A stretch of DNA of 64,000 bases from assembly GCA_964578605.1 (NCBI GenBank), contig CAZODO010000004.1, positions 1 through 64,000 on the forward strand. The letters are read 5' to 3'. The notes under the pieces were generated by a model. That model was not told where the DNA came from and ran no database searches. It was given only the letters and a program-made list of their open reading frames with translations. Shown one piece after another: positions 50,612 through 59,329 of this stretch. A program made the position numbers and the translations under genes. Origin of the DNA: JAXMHN01 sp964578605. Lineage in GTDB: Bacteria > Verrucomicrobiota > Verrucomicrobiia > Limisphaerales > SIBE01. Position 1 is the first letter of the stretch. The number at the start of each line of letters is the position of its first letter.

Positions 50612-51646
50612 ATGCGAGCGGTCCAACTCATTTCTCATGGCGCCCCGGGGCAATTCCGGGTCACGGAACTTCCTGACCCTCATCCGGGGCCCGACGAGGT
50701 GGTGGTGGACGTTCGCGCTTGCGGGTTGAACCGGCTGGATCTCTGGCTGGAAGAAGGCGCCCTGCCCATCCCGCTGCAACTGCCGCGCACGCCCGGGGGT
50801 GAAATTGCCGGTGTGATTGCGGAGGTCGGCGCCAACGTCGCCAGCCGCTCCTGGAAGCCGGGCGACCGGGTGGCGGTGCAGTCCAACTTGTTTTGCGGCG
50901 AGTGCGAGTTTTGCCTGGCGGGAGATGAATCGCTCTGCTTGCGCGGGCAATTGCTCGGGGTGCAGCGCGATGGAGGGTTTGCCGAGAAGGTGGTCGTCCC
51001 GGCCCGGGCCCTGGTGCCTCTGCCGGATGCGGTGGAGTTCGAAGCGTCCGCCGCGCTGACGCTGGCCGGAAGCACCGCCATGCACATGTTGACCGACCGG
51101 GTGCGTGTGCCGGCGGGCAAAAGGGTCTTGGTCATCGCCGGGGCGAGCGGAGTCGGGTCGGCCGCGATTCAGATCGCCCGCCAATTGGGAGGCTGCGTGA
51201 TCGCCACCGGGTCGACGCAGGCCAAGCGCGACCTGGCGCTATCGCTTGGCGCGCATTCCGCCGTCGATTCAACCCAGGAAGATTGGCCGCGCGAAGTCCG
51301 GCACCTGACCAAGAAGCGCGGGGTCGACTTGGTCGTGGAACACGTCGGGGGGCCTGTGTTCGAACAGGCGCTGGACTGCCTGGCCCGGGGCGGCTCCATC
51401 GTCACGTGCGGCGCCACCGCCGGACGCGATGTTCGCTTCAATCTTTGGCCGTTCTTCGTCAAGCAGCAGAAGATCGTGGGCAGCTATGGCCGGACCCGGA
51501 CGGACATGAAAGCGACCCTCGACTGGATTGGCGCCGGCAAACTCAAACCCGTGATCGACCGGGTGGTGCCGCTGCCGGAGACCCCGGCCGCGTTCGCGGC
51601 GCTTCGCCAGCGCGCCGTTCTGGGAAAGGCACTAGTCAAGCCTTAA
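50612..51646 (+). CDS. Zinc-dependent alcohol dehydrogenase-like MDR protein
   Basis: 344 residues from the ATG at 50612 (MRAVQLISHGAPGQFRVTEL); the earlier ATG 50519 is within the hairpin. It has the MDR layout: GroES-like N-terminal domain with GLNRLDLWLEEGALP, PRTPGGEIAGVIAEVGANVA, a four-cysteine structural zinc site CGECEFCLAGDESLC, and Rossmann motif VLVIAGASGVGSAAIQIARQ. C-terminal residues KPVIDRVVPLPETPAAFAAL are typical of quinone-reductase/ADH-type members. Most likely an NAD(P)H-dependent cytoplasmic reductase or dehydrogenase. The substrate is unknown. Confidence 0.88.
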   Translation: MRAVQLISHGAPGQFRVTELPDPHPGPDEVVVDVRACGLNRLDLWLEEGALPIPLQLPRTPGGEIAGVIAEVGANVASRSWKPGDRVAVQSNLFCGECEFCLAGDESLCLRGQLLGVQRDGGFAEKVVVPARALVPLPDAVEFEASAALTLAGSTAMHMLTDRVRVPAGKRVLVIAGASGVGSAAIQIARQLGGCVIATGSTQAKRDLALSLGAHSAVDSTQEDWPREVRHLTKKRGVDLVVEHVGGPVFEQALDCLARGGSIVTCGATAGRDVRFNLWPFFVKQQKIVGSYGRTRTDMKATLDWIGAGKLKPVIDRVVPLPETPAAFAALRQRAVLGKALVKP

Positions 51647-51826
51647 GGTCTTCGGAGCGTCGGCATGCTGCGCCTTTGGAGCGCCGGTTTGCAGCCGGCT
51701 TTTTGGGCCTGCGGAGCGCCTCGGATCGGGAATTGACCCGTCGTTGGATTTAGGAAACACTGGCAAGGCGAGCGCGGACCGAGGTGTCAGCATCCCAAAC
51801 CCCTTGGCCGCCCGCCAGCGCAAGTT

Positions 51827-52456
51827 ATGTTCTCCTTACAACGATTCCTCGGCAAAGAGGACCGGTTTTTTGACCTTTTGGAAGCGAGCGCCGCGGAGGC
51901 TTGCACCAGCGTGCAGGCGCTGATCGGCTTCATGAGCAAGCCGGATGAAGTCAAGTCCCTCGACGGGTTCATCCAATCCCGGCGCAATGAAAAGCGGATC
52001 ACCTCGCAGATTAGCGAAGAACTGTGCCGGTCATTCGTCACGGCGCTCGAGCGCGAAGATATCGAGGCCCTGTCCGTGGCGCTCTATAAAATCCCCAAGA
52101 CCGTCGAGAAGATCGGCGAGCGCATCCTGCTCGCGCCCCATGCAATCCATGGGGTGTCCTTGACCCGCCAACTGGAACTGATCGGGGAAGCAGCCAGGAC
52201 CGTAGTGACGATGATCAAAGAGCTGCGGCATGGGGTAAACCTCGACCTGATCCGCGAGCACAATGACCATCTTCAAAAGGTCGAGGGCGAAGGAGACAAG
52301 CTTGTGCTGGAATTGCTGCGTGAACTCTATTCGGGCAAACACGAGCCGCTCAAGGTGGTCTTCCTGAAGGATGTTGTCGAACTGCTCGAAAAGGTCACCG
52401 ATCGTTGCCGGGACGCAGGGAACGTGATCAACCACATTGTGCTGAAGAACTCGTAG
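51827..52456 (+). CDS. DUF47 (PhoU-like) accessory protein of PiT transporter
   Basis: 209 residues, all helical, no signal peptide. MFSLQRFLGKEDRFFDLLEA, then DGFIQSRRNEKRITSQISEE, LRHGVNLDLIREHNDHLQKV and VVELLEKVTDRCRDAGNVIN match the DUF47 family, which folds like PhoU. Genes of this type precede a PiT phosphate transporter and are thought to control it. The transporter starts 12 bases after the stop. The 180 bases upstream have no clear PHO-box. Confidence 0.92.
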   Translation: MFSLQRFLGKEDRFFDLLEASAAEACTSVQALIGFMSKPDEVKSLDGFIQSRRNEKRITSQISEELCRSFVTALEREDIEALSVALYKIPKTVEKIGERILLAPHAIHGVSLTRQLELIGEAARTVVTMIKELRHGVNLDLIREHNDHLQKVEGEGDKLVLELLRELYSGKHEPLKVVFLKDVVELLEKVTDRCRDAGNVINHIVLKNS

Positions 52457-52468
52457 GAAAGCCGCTCT

Positions 52469-53545
52469 ATGGTTTTCCTGATCTGCGTCATCTTCGCTGT
52501 CCTGCTGTTTACTTATACAAACGGCTTTCACGATACGGCGAACTCGATCGCCACGGTCGTTTCGACCAAGGTTCTGACGCCCAGGCAAGCCATCCTGCTC
52601 GCGACCACCTTCAACCTGCTGGGAGCGCTGGCCGGCACTGCCGTGGCCACGACGATTGGCAAGGGCATGGTCGACCCCAGCTTCGTCACCGTCTCGACGA
52701 TCTTCTGCGCCTTGCTGAGCGCCATCGTCTGGAATCTCCTCACCTGGTACTACGGCATCCCGTCCAGCTCGAGCCAGGGATTGCTTGGCGGATTGGTCGG
52801 AGCCGCTGTCGCGTCCGCCCACAACCGCTGGAGCGTGGTCATTTGGTCCGTGCCGGGCGGAGAGCACTGGTGGACCAAGGACGGCGTGATTTACAAGGTC
52901 ATTCTGCCGATGATTACCTCACCCATTTGCGGCTTCGTGATGGGCGCCCTGCTCATGGGTATCCTTTACTTCGCGCTTCGCAACTGGACGCCCCGGGCGG
53001 TGAAGTTGATCTTTGGAAAAGCCCAATTGGTCAGCGCAGCTTACATGGGGTTCAGCCATGGAACCAACGACGCGCAGAAGAGCATGGGCATTCTCGCTCT
53101 GGCCCTTTTCTCGGGCACCCAAGCGGGGCATCTCGACCACCTGCCTTCCTGGTTGCACTTTCTTCACACGCCGAAGTTCGAGATCGCCCTTTGGATTCAA
53201 CTCCTCTGCGGGATTACCATGGCCATTGGGACGGCGGCGGGTGGCTGGCGCATCATCCGGACCCTCGGCCACAAGATGATCAAGCTTCAGCCGGTGCATG
53301 GGTTCGCAGCGGAAACCACCGGGGCCACCATCCTGCTGGTAACGGCAGAACTCGGGATGCCCGTTTCCACCACGCACGCGGTCACGACCTCGATCATGGG
53401 GGTCGGCGCGGCGAAAAACTGGCGCGCCCTCAACACGACGGTGGTGGAACAGATCCTCTGGGCGTGGTTCCTGACGCTCCCGGCGACGGGGCTTTTAGCC
53501 TACGTTCTGGTCCGGCTGGCGCTCCTGGCCGGATGGCATGTGTGA
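52469..53545 (+). CDS. pit: Low-affinity inorganic phosphate transporter, PiT family
   Basis: 358 residues with about ten membrane helices. The two inverted PiT signature repeats are present: FTYTNGFHDTANSIATVVST near residue 12 (GFHDTANSIAT) and MGFSHGTNDAQKSMGILALA near residue 195 (GTNDAQK). FWLG-like GIPSSSSQGLLGGLVGA and PVSTTHAVTTSIMGVGAA are further family blocks. It moves phosphate, likely as metal-phosphate with protons, into the cytoplasm. It is operonic with the DUF47 gene and is followed by a dinB remnant. Confidence 0.93.
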   Translation: MVFLICVIFAVLLFTYTNGFHDTANSIATVVSTKVLTPRQAILLATTFNLLGALAGTAVATTIGKGMVDPSFVTVSTIFCALLSAIVWNLLTWYYGIPSSSSQGLLGGLVGAAVASAHNRWSVVIWSVPGGEHWWTKDGVIYKVILPMITSPICGFVMGALLMGILYFALRNWTPRAVKLIFGKAQLVSAAYMGFSHGTNDAQKSMGILALALFSGTQAGHLDHLPSWLHFLHTPKFEIALWIQLLCGITMAIGTAAGGWRIIRTLGHKMIKLQPVHGFAAETTGATILLVTAELGMPVSTTHAVTTSIMGVGAAKNWRALNTTVVEQILWAWFLTLPATGLLAYVLVRLALLAGWHV

Positions 53546-53555
53546 TGCGGTTTGA

Positions 53556-54032
53556 GTGACAGTCCTGGCGCATGTTCATGAAGCCTACCTTGACCTTTCG
53601 GCTTTCTGCCAGGATGCGACCGCCGACGACAGTCTCCGGCGCGCTTTGCCCATCGCCCGCGAGGTCAAGGACGCCATCCGGGCCGAGCGGCAACTGACGG
53701 CCAGCATCGGGCTGGCTTCGAACAAACTGCTGGCCAAGCTCGCGAGCGATCAGCACAAGCCAGACGGCCTCACGCTGATCCTGGAATCCGCCAAAGTCCA
53801 AATGCTGCGTCCCCTGCCCGTTTCCGTCCTGCATGGCGTGGGCAAAGTGACCGCGGGCCAACTGAGACAGGCCGGCATCGAGACGGTGGACGACCCAGGC
53901 AGCCTTTACCGCCTGGGATGTCATCTGCTCGCACGGCACGAGCTCGTGCGCCGACCGCTGCGGCTCCTGGGCCTGGGGGTCAGTCACCTGACCGAACCCG
54001 GCCGCCAATTGCTGCTGCCGCTGGGGCGTTAG
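53556..54032 (+). pseudogene. dinB: DNA polymerase IV (DinB) fragment
   Basis: The frame opens with GTG at 53556. VLAHVHEAYLDLSAFCQD is the DinB palm motif normally written S-I-D-E-A-Y-L-D; here the metal-binding aspartate is replaced by histidine (V-H-E-A-Y). LTASIGLASNKLLAKLASDQ, KPDGLTLI and LHGVGKVTAGQLRQAGIETV (helix-hairpin-helix) follow in the right order. The N-terminal fingers/palm (~90 residues) and the little finger are missing; the last 35 residues are unrelated or compressed. It is a remnant and cannot polymerise DNA. It lies behind the phosphate operon by 10 bases. Confidence 0.85.
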
Positions 54033-54062
54033 CCCGCCTCTAGGCGAACGGCGGGAGTTTTT
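54033..54062 (+). terminator. Intrinsic terminator-like hairpin
   Basis: cccgcc (54033-54038) and ggcggg (54050-54055) pair, followed by agttttt on the + strand. It fits termination of the phosphate/dinB transcript and overlaps the 3' end of the convergent PFK gene. Confidence 0.6.
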
Positions 54063-55323
54063 GCTCCACCATGACCTTCTGCAGCGTGATGAACTTGGGC
54101 AAGCCGGCTTCCATCGGCGGGTAGGATTCGCCCTGGATGAGCGGAAGGGCGTAATCGACGAACTTCTGGTTGGGCAAATAGCCATCCTCCTGGATCCAAT
54201 CGCTGGGGATCATATGTTCCACGTTGGCGATGTCCTCGAGCGGCTGAAGGTCTGTCCCCCACTGGATGGAGCCGTCTGGCTGGACGTTGCGGGTGATCTT
54301 CACCATGTATCCGCTCTTGCCGTCCACGGCGGCCCGAACGGCCGTTTCGCCGCAGGCAAAGGCGTTATTCACGTCGGTCAAGCTGGCCCAATGCGCGGCC
54401 GCACGCTGCGAATAGCCGAGCAGCACGGTGCGGGTCTTGGTATTAAGCTTGCCCTGGACGAATTCCTTGAGCTTTTCGGCGGCGCCGGCCAGGACCGGGT
54501 GACCGAAGGCGTCCAAACGCGTCTTATCGGCGCCGAGTTCCTCGCCCTTCTCATTCCTGATACCTTCCCCGACGACGATGACGCAATATTTATACGCGTC
54601 GACCGTCTCCTTCACCTTCGCCAGGAGGGCGTCGATATTATACTGGATTTCGGGGAGCAGGATGATGTGCGGAGGGGCGGCGGGGTCGCCTCGTTTGGCA
54701 AGAACGGTGCCGGCGGCAATCCATCCCGCGGCGCGGCCCATGACTTCAATGATGCAGCAGGACCCGTCATCGGTCGCCATGCTGGCGACGTCGAGCCCGA
54801 TCTCCATCACGGCCGTCGAGTTGAACTTGATGACCGAACCGTATCCGGGACAACTGTCGGTATGCGGAAGGTCGTTATCGATGGTCTTGGGCACGCCGAT
54901 CACGCGAAGATCGTATCCGCGCTGGATTGCCTGCTCGTGAATCTTGTGGGACGTGTCCTGCGAGTCATTCCCGCCCGCGTAAAAGAAATACCGGATGTTA
55001 TGCGCCTCGAATACCTGGAACAAGCGGTCCATGTCGCGCGCGGCGCGTTCGGGTTTCTTCTTGAAATCGAGCTTGTAACGGCAGGTCCCCAGGCCAGCGG
55101 CAGGCGTGTGTTTCAAGCCTTCGATCACGCTGCTTTTCTCTTCCTGGAGGTCAATGAGCCTTTCGTTGAGTATCCCAAGAATGCCGTTGCATCCCCCGTA
55201 GATCTCCTCAATTGCATCGGGGTGTTTCCCAGCTTCCTGAATCACACCAGCCACGCTGGCATTGATCACTGCCGTAGGACCGCCCGATTGTGCCACGAGC
55301 AGGTTGCCACAAAGTTGCGCCAT
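54040..55323 (-). CDS. pfk: 6-phosphofructokinase (possibly PPi-dependent)
   Basis: 427 residues. Motifs: LLVAQSGGPTAVINASVAGV, IEEIYGGCNGILGILNERLI, YFFYAGGNDSQDTSHKIHEQ, IGVPKTIDNDLPHTDSCPGY, GSCCIIEVMGRAAGWIAAGT and IQYNIDALLAKVKETVDAYK. The PKTIDND form (Lys in place of Gly after the Pro) and GGND in the GGDG position are those of PPi-linked or clade-X enzymes rather than classical ATP-PFK. It carries out the committing step of glycolysis, or its reverse if pyrophosphate-dependent. It starts 148 bases before the PAS gene on the other strand. Confidence 0.9.
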   Translation of the reverse strand: MAQLCGNLLVAQSGGPTAVINASVAGVIQEAGKHPDAIEEIYGGCNGILGILNERLIDLQEEKSSVIEGLKHTPAAGLGTCRYKLDFKKKPERAARDMDRLFQVFEAHNIRYFFYAGGNDSQDTSHKIHEQAIQRGYDLRVIGVPKTIDNDLPHTDSCPGYGSVIKFNSTAVMEIGLDVASMATDDGSCCIIEVMGRAAGWIAAGTVLAKRGDPAAPPHIILLPEIQYNIDALLAKVKETVDAYKYCVIVVGEGIRNEKGEELGADKTRLDAFGHPVLAGAAEKLKEFVQGKLNTKTRTVLLGYSQRAAAHWASLTDVNNAFACGETAVRAAVDGKSGYMVKITRNVQPDGSIQWGTDLQPLEDIANVEHMIPSDWIQEDGYLPNQKFVDYALPLIQGESYPPMEAGLPKFITLQKVMVEQKLPPFA

Positions 55324-55471
55324 AAAATCAAAAGATACTCAACGCTCTAAGGTTTCCGTCCAACTCACTCTGAGTCGGTCAGAAACGATGCCAAAGGCGC
55401 TCCGCCCCTGTCAAAGTCGAATTCTCCCCTTTTTGCATTGTGCGCCTGGGCCATCCGCTCATAATTGGGAC

Positions 55472-56053
55472 ATGTCGAACCCGAGACGGGTGCCCATCAC
55501 GTATTTCGCCCCGGCCGAGCGCGTTTCGATTGAGGTCGTCCATCGTCAGGCAGCCGCCCTCAGCTCACCGCCGCTCCCCAAGCCTTTGTTCGATGCGCCT
55601 GGCACCTACATCTTTGTCCTGAACGCCCAGCGCCAGATCGTCTTTGCCACCCCCAACGTGCGTGAATTGACCCCTGGCAAGCGGCGCCAGTCCGTTCTCG
55701 GGCTGCGTGTGGGTGAGCTCGTGAACTGCATCCATGCGAAGGAACCCCCCGCTGGATGTGGCACGACCCAGGATTGCCGCAAATGCGGCTGGGTGCAGTC
55801 CATTTTGAACAGTCTTGCCGGCAAACCGGATACCCGCGAGTTTCACTTGGCCCGGCGCGTGGGAAAACGCACGGAATCTCTCCAATGGGTCGTCCTTTCC
55901 AAGCCGTTCATGCACGAAGGCGAGGTCTTTTCCGCAGTAGCCGTGACGCGCGGAACGACGGCGCTTTCACCTTCGGACCTGGAACGGTTGTTTTTTGATC
56001 CGGCTACTGATCCCCAGGAACCGCACCTTCCCACCCAGCCTCGCCCGCACTAA
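55472..56053 (+). CDS. PAS-type sensor protein with cysteine cluster
   Basis: 193 residues from ATG 55472. Residues ~40-165 form a PAS-like fold: PGTYIFVLNAQRQIVFATPN at the first strands, VLGLRVGELVNCIHAKEPPA, then a cysteine-rich insertion CGTTQDCRKCGWVQSILNSL and LQWVVLSKPFMHEGEVFSAV. Four cysteines (one in VNCIH and three in the insertion) could bind zinc or an Fe-S cluster or act as redox switches. It lacks a kinase or output domain. It is 29 bases upstream of the propeller sensor kinase, so it likely works as an input module for that pathway. An alternative start at 55388 adds 28 residues. Confidence 0.65.
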   Translation: MSNPRRVPITYFAPAERVSIEVVHRQAAALSSPPLPKPLFDAPGTYIFVLNAQRQIVFATPNVRELTPGKRRQSVLGLRVGELVNCIHAKEPPAGCGTTQDCRKCGWVQSILNSLAGKPDTREFHLARRVGKRTESLQWVVLSKPFMHEGEVFSAVAVTRGTTALSPSDLERLFFDPATDPQEPHLPTQPRPH

Positions 56054-56082
56054 GGGAACCGGCGGGGTGGCGGCAGCCTTTC

Positions 56083-59000
56083 ATGGCATCGAACCATCAC
56101 GTGGAACGTCCTGTCGAAAAGCCCCTCCTGACCCCAGCTCGACGCAGCTCGCTGACCGCGGGCGACCGCCCGGCTCCGGAGGATAGCCCCCCGCCGGTGT
56201 GTCGCCGCGCGCCGAACTGCTGGCGGCTGGATCGGTTCCTTTTGGCAGGCTCGCTTTTCATCGCCTCCAGTGCCATGGCGGACCGGGCCTCGAACTGGCG
56301 GATGTTCAAGGCGGCCGACGGATTGCACGAGACTCACACGACGTTCCTCTCCAGCAGTCCCCGCGGGAACCTCTGGGTGCGGCATGATGATCCCACCCAG
56401 GTCAGCGTCTATGACGGGTACAAAATCCATGGGATTCCCGGCCCCGGCCCGGACAAGTTCCGGATTTACGAAAGCCGGTCGGGCCAACTCTGGAGCCTTT
56501 ACGCGTCGGGGCTCGTCGTTTACATGGGCGGGCAATGGGTTGAACACCCGGTGCCGGAAATCCGCTCCCGGCTCGGCCCGGACCCGTTGCGGCAGCGCCG
56601 CGAAATCCCCCTGCTCCCTGCCGAATGGGACCGGGTCCTGTTCTTGCTCCCGGACCGGCTAATGGAGTACGACGCGGCCGGACGGAAAACGGTGGGTTTG
56701 TTGGCGGTCTCCGACACAGGCTTGGGCCGATTCAACGAAATGACGGAAGCGCGCGACGGCGGGCTCTGGGTTTCCGGGCAGAAAGGGTTGATCAAATTCC
56801 CGGGGACATTAAGGCAGGTGCGACCCGGAGTGGCCTTTCAGGAGTTTCTGATTGATCCATCCCTGAACGCCATGGACTTGCAGCGTCCGTTCGAAAGCAG
56901 CCCGGGATCGATCACAGCCGCCGCCGTGGACACGGTTTCCAGAACCCGGCATTTGGCCGTGCACTTTGATGGACAGCGCTGGACCGCCCGCCCGAGTGAG
57001 AGATCCGGTATTCGCCAGGCCTGGACGGCCTGGGACGAGGTGAGCTGGGCTTGCACGGTGAACAACCTGCTGCGGTTCGAACCCGGCTCGATGCGAGGCA
57101 CGACCCGCGAACGGCTCTGGGCGGGACAGTACAACGACGTGGCGGCGGAACCGGGGGCTGCCTTCTGGCTCGCCACTTCCGAGGGTCTGCTCCGGTATGC
57201 CCCGAGTTTGTGGCGCATCCCCGTGGCCCTGGAAGATGTCTATTCCCATGTCCACGCGCTCGTGGAGGACAAGCAAGACCGGCTTTGGGCGGCCAGCAGT
57301 GATTCGCTCATTGGCTATGCCAAAGGCGTGATACGCCAGATCCGGTGGCCGGAAAGCATCGAGAACAATTTCAGGACGCGCGACCCGCTCTACGTGCTTC
57401 CTGATGGCCGGTTGGTGATTGGGACCAGTGCCCGTTCCTGGTTGTTTGAGCCGGATTCAGAACGGTTCGAGATCCTGAGCCATCCGGCGGGGCGCCGGTT
57501 GCAGGTGCTGGGGCAATACCCGGACGGGACGTTGGTGGTGGGTCTTGCCCCGGTCAGCAGCGTTCCATCGCCTGCGTTCGAACTGGAACGCTTCGACGGC
57601 ACTGAATTCGAGCCGCTCACCCAGGCGCCGCGGGACTGGCGCTTTGGCCCGGACCTGTTCTTTGCGGCGCCGCTGGCCAATGGCGATCTCTGGCTGGGGG
57701 CAAGCGGCGGCGTGGCCCGGCTCCGGAATGGCGTCTTTGAGATGTTCGGGCCTGGGGAGGGTTTTCGCGAAACACGGGCGCTTTGCTTTGCCGATCTTGG
57801 CGGCGGAAGACTCTGGTGCAGCGGACCGGGCAGGATCTTCGAATTCTCGGGAAAATCATGGACGCTGGCCGGCTCCGGGTTCGACCGGATCAGTGCGATG
57901 GTGAAGGGCGAAGGCGACAAGGTGTGGGTCGCGACGGCGGCAGGCCTGTTCTGTCAGTCCGGCAATTTCTGGATGCTTCACGGCGTGGAGGAAGGCCTGC
58001 CCAGCATGGGGATTTCCGAAGTCCTCGTGGGACGCCTGGGAGAGCTCTGGGCGGGAACCACCCGCGGCTTGAGCCGGTTCCACATGGACGCGGATCTCGC
58101 GCCACCAAAGACCCTGCCGCCGATGCTGGAAATCAGCCCGGGACGGGGAACCGGCACCCGGACGACCATTCTCTTGAATGCCGTCGACAAATGGCATGAT
58201 ACCCCGCCGGAAAGGCTGCTCTTTTCGACCCGGCTGGACGAGCAGCAATGGACGCCCTTCACCAATGTCATGGCGGTCAGCTTCGAACGCCTGGGAGCGG
58301 GCGAGCACCAGCTGGATATCCGCGCCATGGACCGCAATTGGAACCAGGACCCCGGGTTCGCCACTCTCGATTTCTCGGTGGTGCTTCCGTGGTACCGGGA
58401 CCCGCGCTTGACGGCTGCCGTCCTCTCCGCCGCGGTCCTGGTGTCGCTCTCCGTGGCGCTCGCCATCAACCGCCACTGGCGCCTAGTGCGAAGCTACGCG
58501 GAAGTGGAGCGGATCGTGAACCTTCGCACCCGCCAATTGGCGCGCGCCAACGAGGCGCTCTTGCAGAGCCAGAAGATGACGGCCTTGGGGACGCTCGCGG
58601 CAAGCATTGCGCATGATTTCAACAACATCCTCTCCATCATCAAAGGCTCGGCCCAGATCATTCAGAATAACCTCGATGACGAGCAAAAAGTCCTCACTCG
58701 ACTGCAACGGATCCAGGCGGTGGTGGAACAGGGATCGGGGATCGTGAAATCGATCATGGGCGTGAGCCGGGTCAAGGAGCAGGACGTTGTGCAGTCGGAC
58801 GTGAACGCCGTGGTGGAGGCCGCTTTGAAACTCCTCGGGGACCGGTTCCTTCCGGAGGTGACGATCGAGTTTGTTCCGGCGGAAGGGCTGCCTCCGGTTC
58901 GGGTGGTGCCGGAGTTGGTCCAACAGATGTTAATCAACCTGATCTTGAATGCGGCCGATGCCATGGACCACCGGGGAACGATCGTCGTCAGCACCGATCA

Positions 59001-59316
59001 TCTCTTTCAATTGCCGCCCGACCTGGCGTTGTCCCCTGCCCGCGCGGCCAACCATGTTTATGTGCAGGTGCAGGACAACGGGACGGGGATCGACCCCGCC
59101 ATCGTGCCGCGAATCTTCGAGCCGTTCTTCACGACCAAAGCGCTCTCGGCCCGCCGCGGGACCGGGCTGGGGCTATCCATGGTTTACCAGGTGGCCAGCG
59201 AACTGGGTTATGGGCTGGAGGTTCGGTCCAAGCTCGGCAAAGGGAGCACTTTCCGCATCATCCTGCCCGCGGCGGCGTCTGCGCCCGAGAAGCTTGACGC
59301 GGCGGCGATTAGTTAG
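56083..59316 (+). CDS. Propeller-type sensor histidine kinase
   Basis: 1077 residues. A signal/anchor lies near residue 52-65 (FLLAGSLFIASSAMA). Residues ~70-680 form a periplasmic two-component-regulator propeller (NLWVRHDDPTQVSVYDGYKI, GLWVSGQKGLIKFP, ELWAGTTRGLSRF repeats). A Y_Y_Y-type domain follows (LGAGEHQLDIRAMDRNWNQD), then a transmembrane helix (AAVLSAAVLVSLSVALAI). The kinase core has the H-box ASIAHDFNNILSIIKG with H at residue ~844, the N-box MLINLILNAADAM, G1 QDNGTGID and G2 RRGTGLGLSMVYQV. No response regulator is fused. Such BT-type hybrid-like sensors commonly detect sugars. It is probably co-transcribed with the PAS gene. Confidence 0.93.
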   Translation: MASNHHVERPVEKPLLTPARRSSLTAGDRPAPEDSPPPVCRRAPNCWRLDRFLLAGSLFIASSAMADRASNWRMFKAADGLHETHTTFLSSSPRGNLWVRHDDPTQVSVYDGYKIHGIPGPGPDKFRIYESRSGQLWSLYASGLVVYMGGQWVEHPVPEIRSRLGPDPLRQRREIPLLPAEWDRVLFLLPDRLMEYDAAGRKTVGLLAVSDTGLGRFNEMTEARDGGLWVSGQKGLIKFPGTLRQVRPGVAFQEFLIDPSLNAMDLQRPFESSPGSITAAAVDTVSRTRHLAVHFDGQRWTARPSERSGIRQAWTAWDEVSWACTVNNLLRFEPGSMRGTTRERLWAGQYNDVAAEPGAAFWLATSEGLLRYAPSLWRIPVALEDVYSHVHALVEDKQDRLWAASSDSLIGYAKGVIRQIRWPESIENNFRTRDPLYVLPDGRLVIGTSARSWLFEPDSERFEILSHPAGRRLQVLGQYPDGTLVVGLAPVSSVPSPAFELERFDGTEFEPLTQAPRDWRFGPDLFFAAPLANGDLWLGASGGVARLRNGVFEMFGPGEGFRETRALCFADLGGGRLWCSGPGRIFEFSGKSWTLAGSGFDRISAMVKGEGDKVWVATAAGLFCQSGNFWMLHGVEEGLPSMGISEVLVGRLGELWAGTTRGLSRFHMDADLAPPKTLPPMLEISPGRGTGTRTTILLNAVDKWHDTPPERLLFSTRLDEQQWTPFTNVMAVSFERLGAGEHQLDIRAMDRNWNQDPGFATLDFSVVLPWYRDPRLTAAVLSAAVLVSLSVALAINRHWRLVRSYAEVERIVNLRTRQLARANEALLQSQKMTALGTLAASIAHDFNNILSIIKGSAQIIQNNLDDEQKVLTRLQRIQAVVEQGSGIVKSIMGVSRVKEQDVVQSDVNAVVEAALKLLGDRFLPEVTIEFVPAEGLPPVRVVPELVQQMLINLILNAADAMDHRGTIVVSTDHLFQLPPDLALSPARAANHVYVQVQDNGTGIDPAIVPRIFEPFFTTKALSARRGTGLGLSMVYQVASELGYGLEVRSKLGKGSTFRIILPAAASAPEKLDAAAIS

Positions 59317-59329
59317 TAACCCGGACCGC

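Noticed and set aside
54061..55350. 429-codon frame on the + strand
   Set aside because: Antisense to the phosphofructokinase, which has all family motifs.
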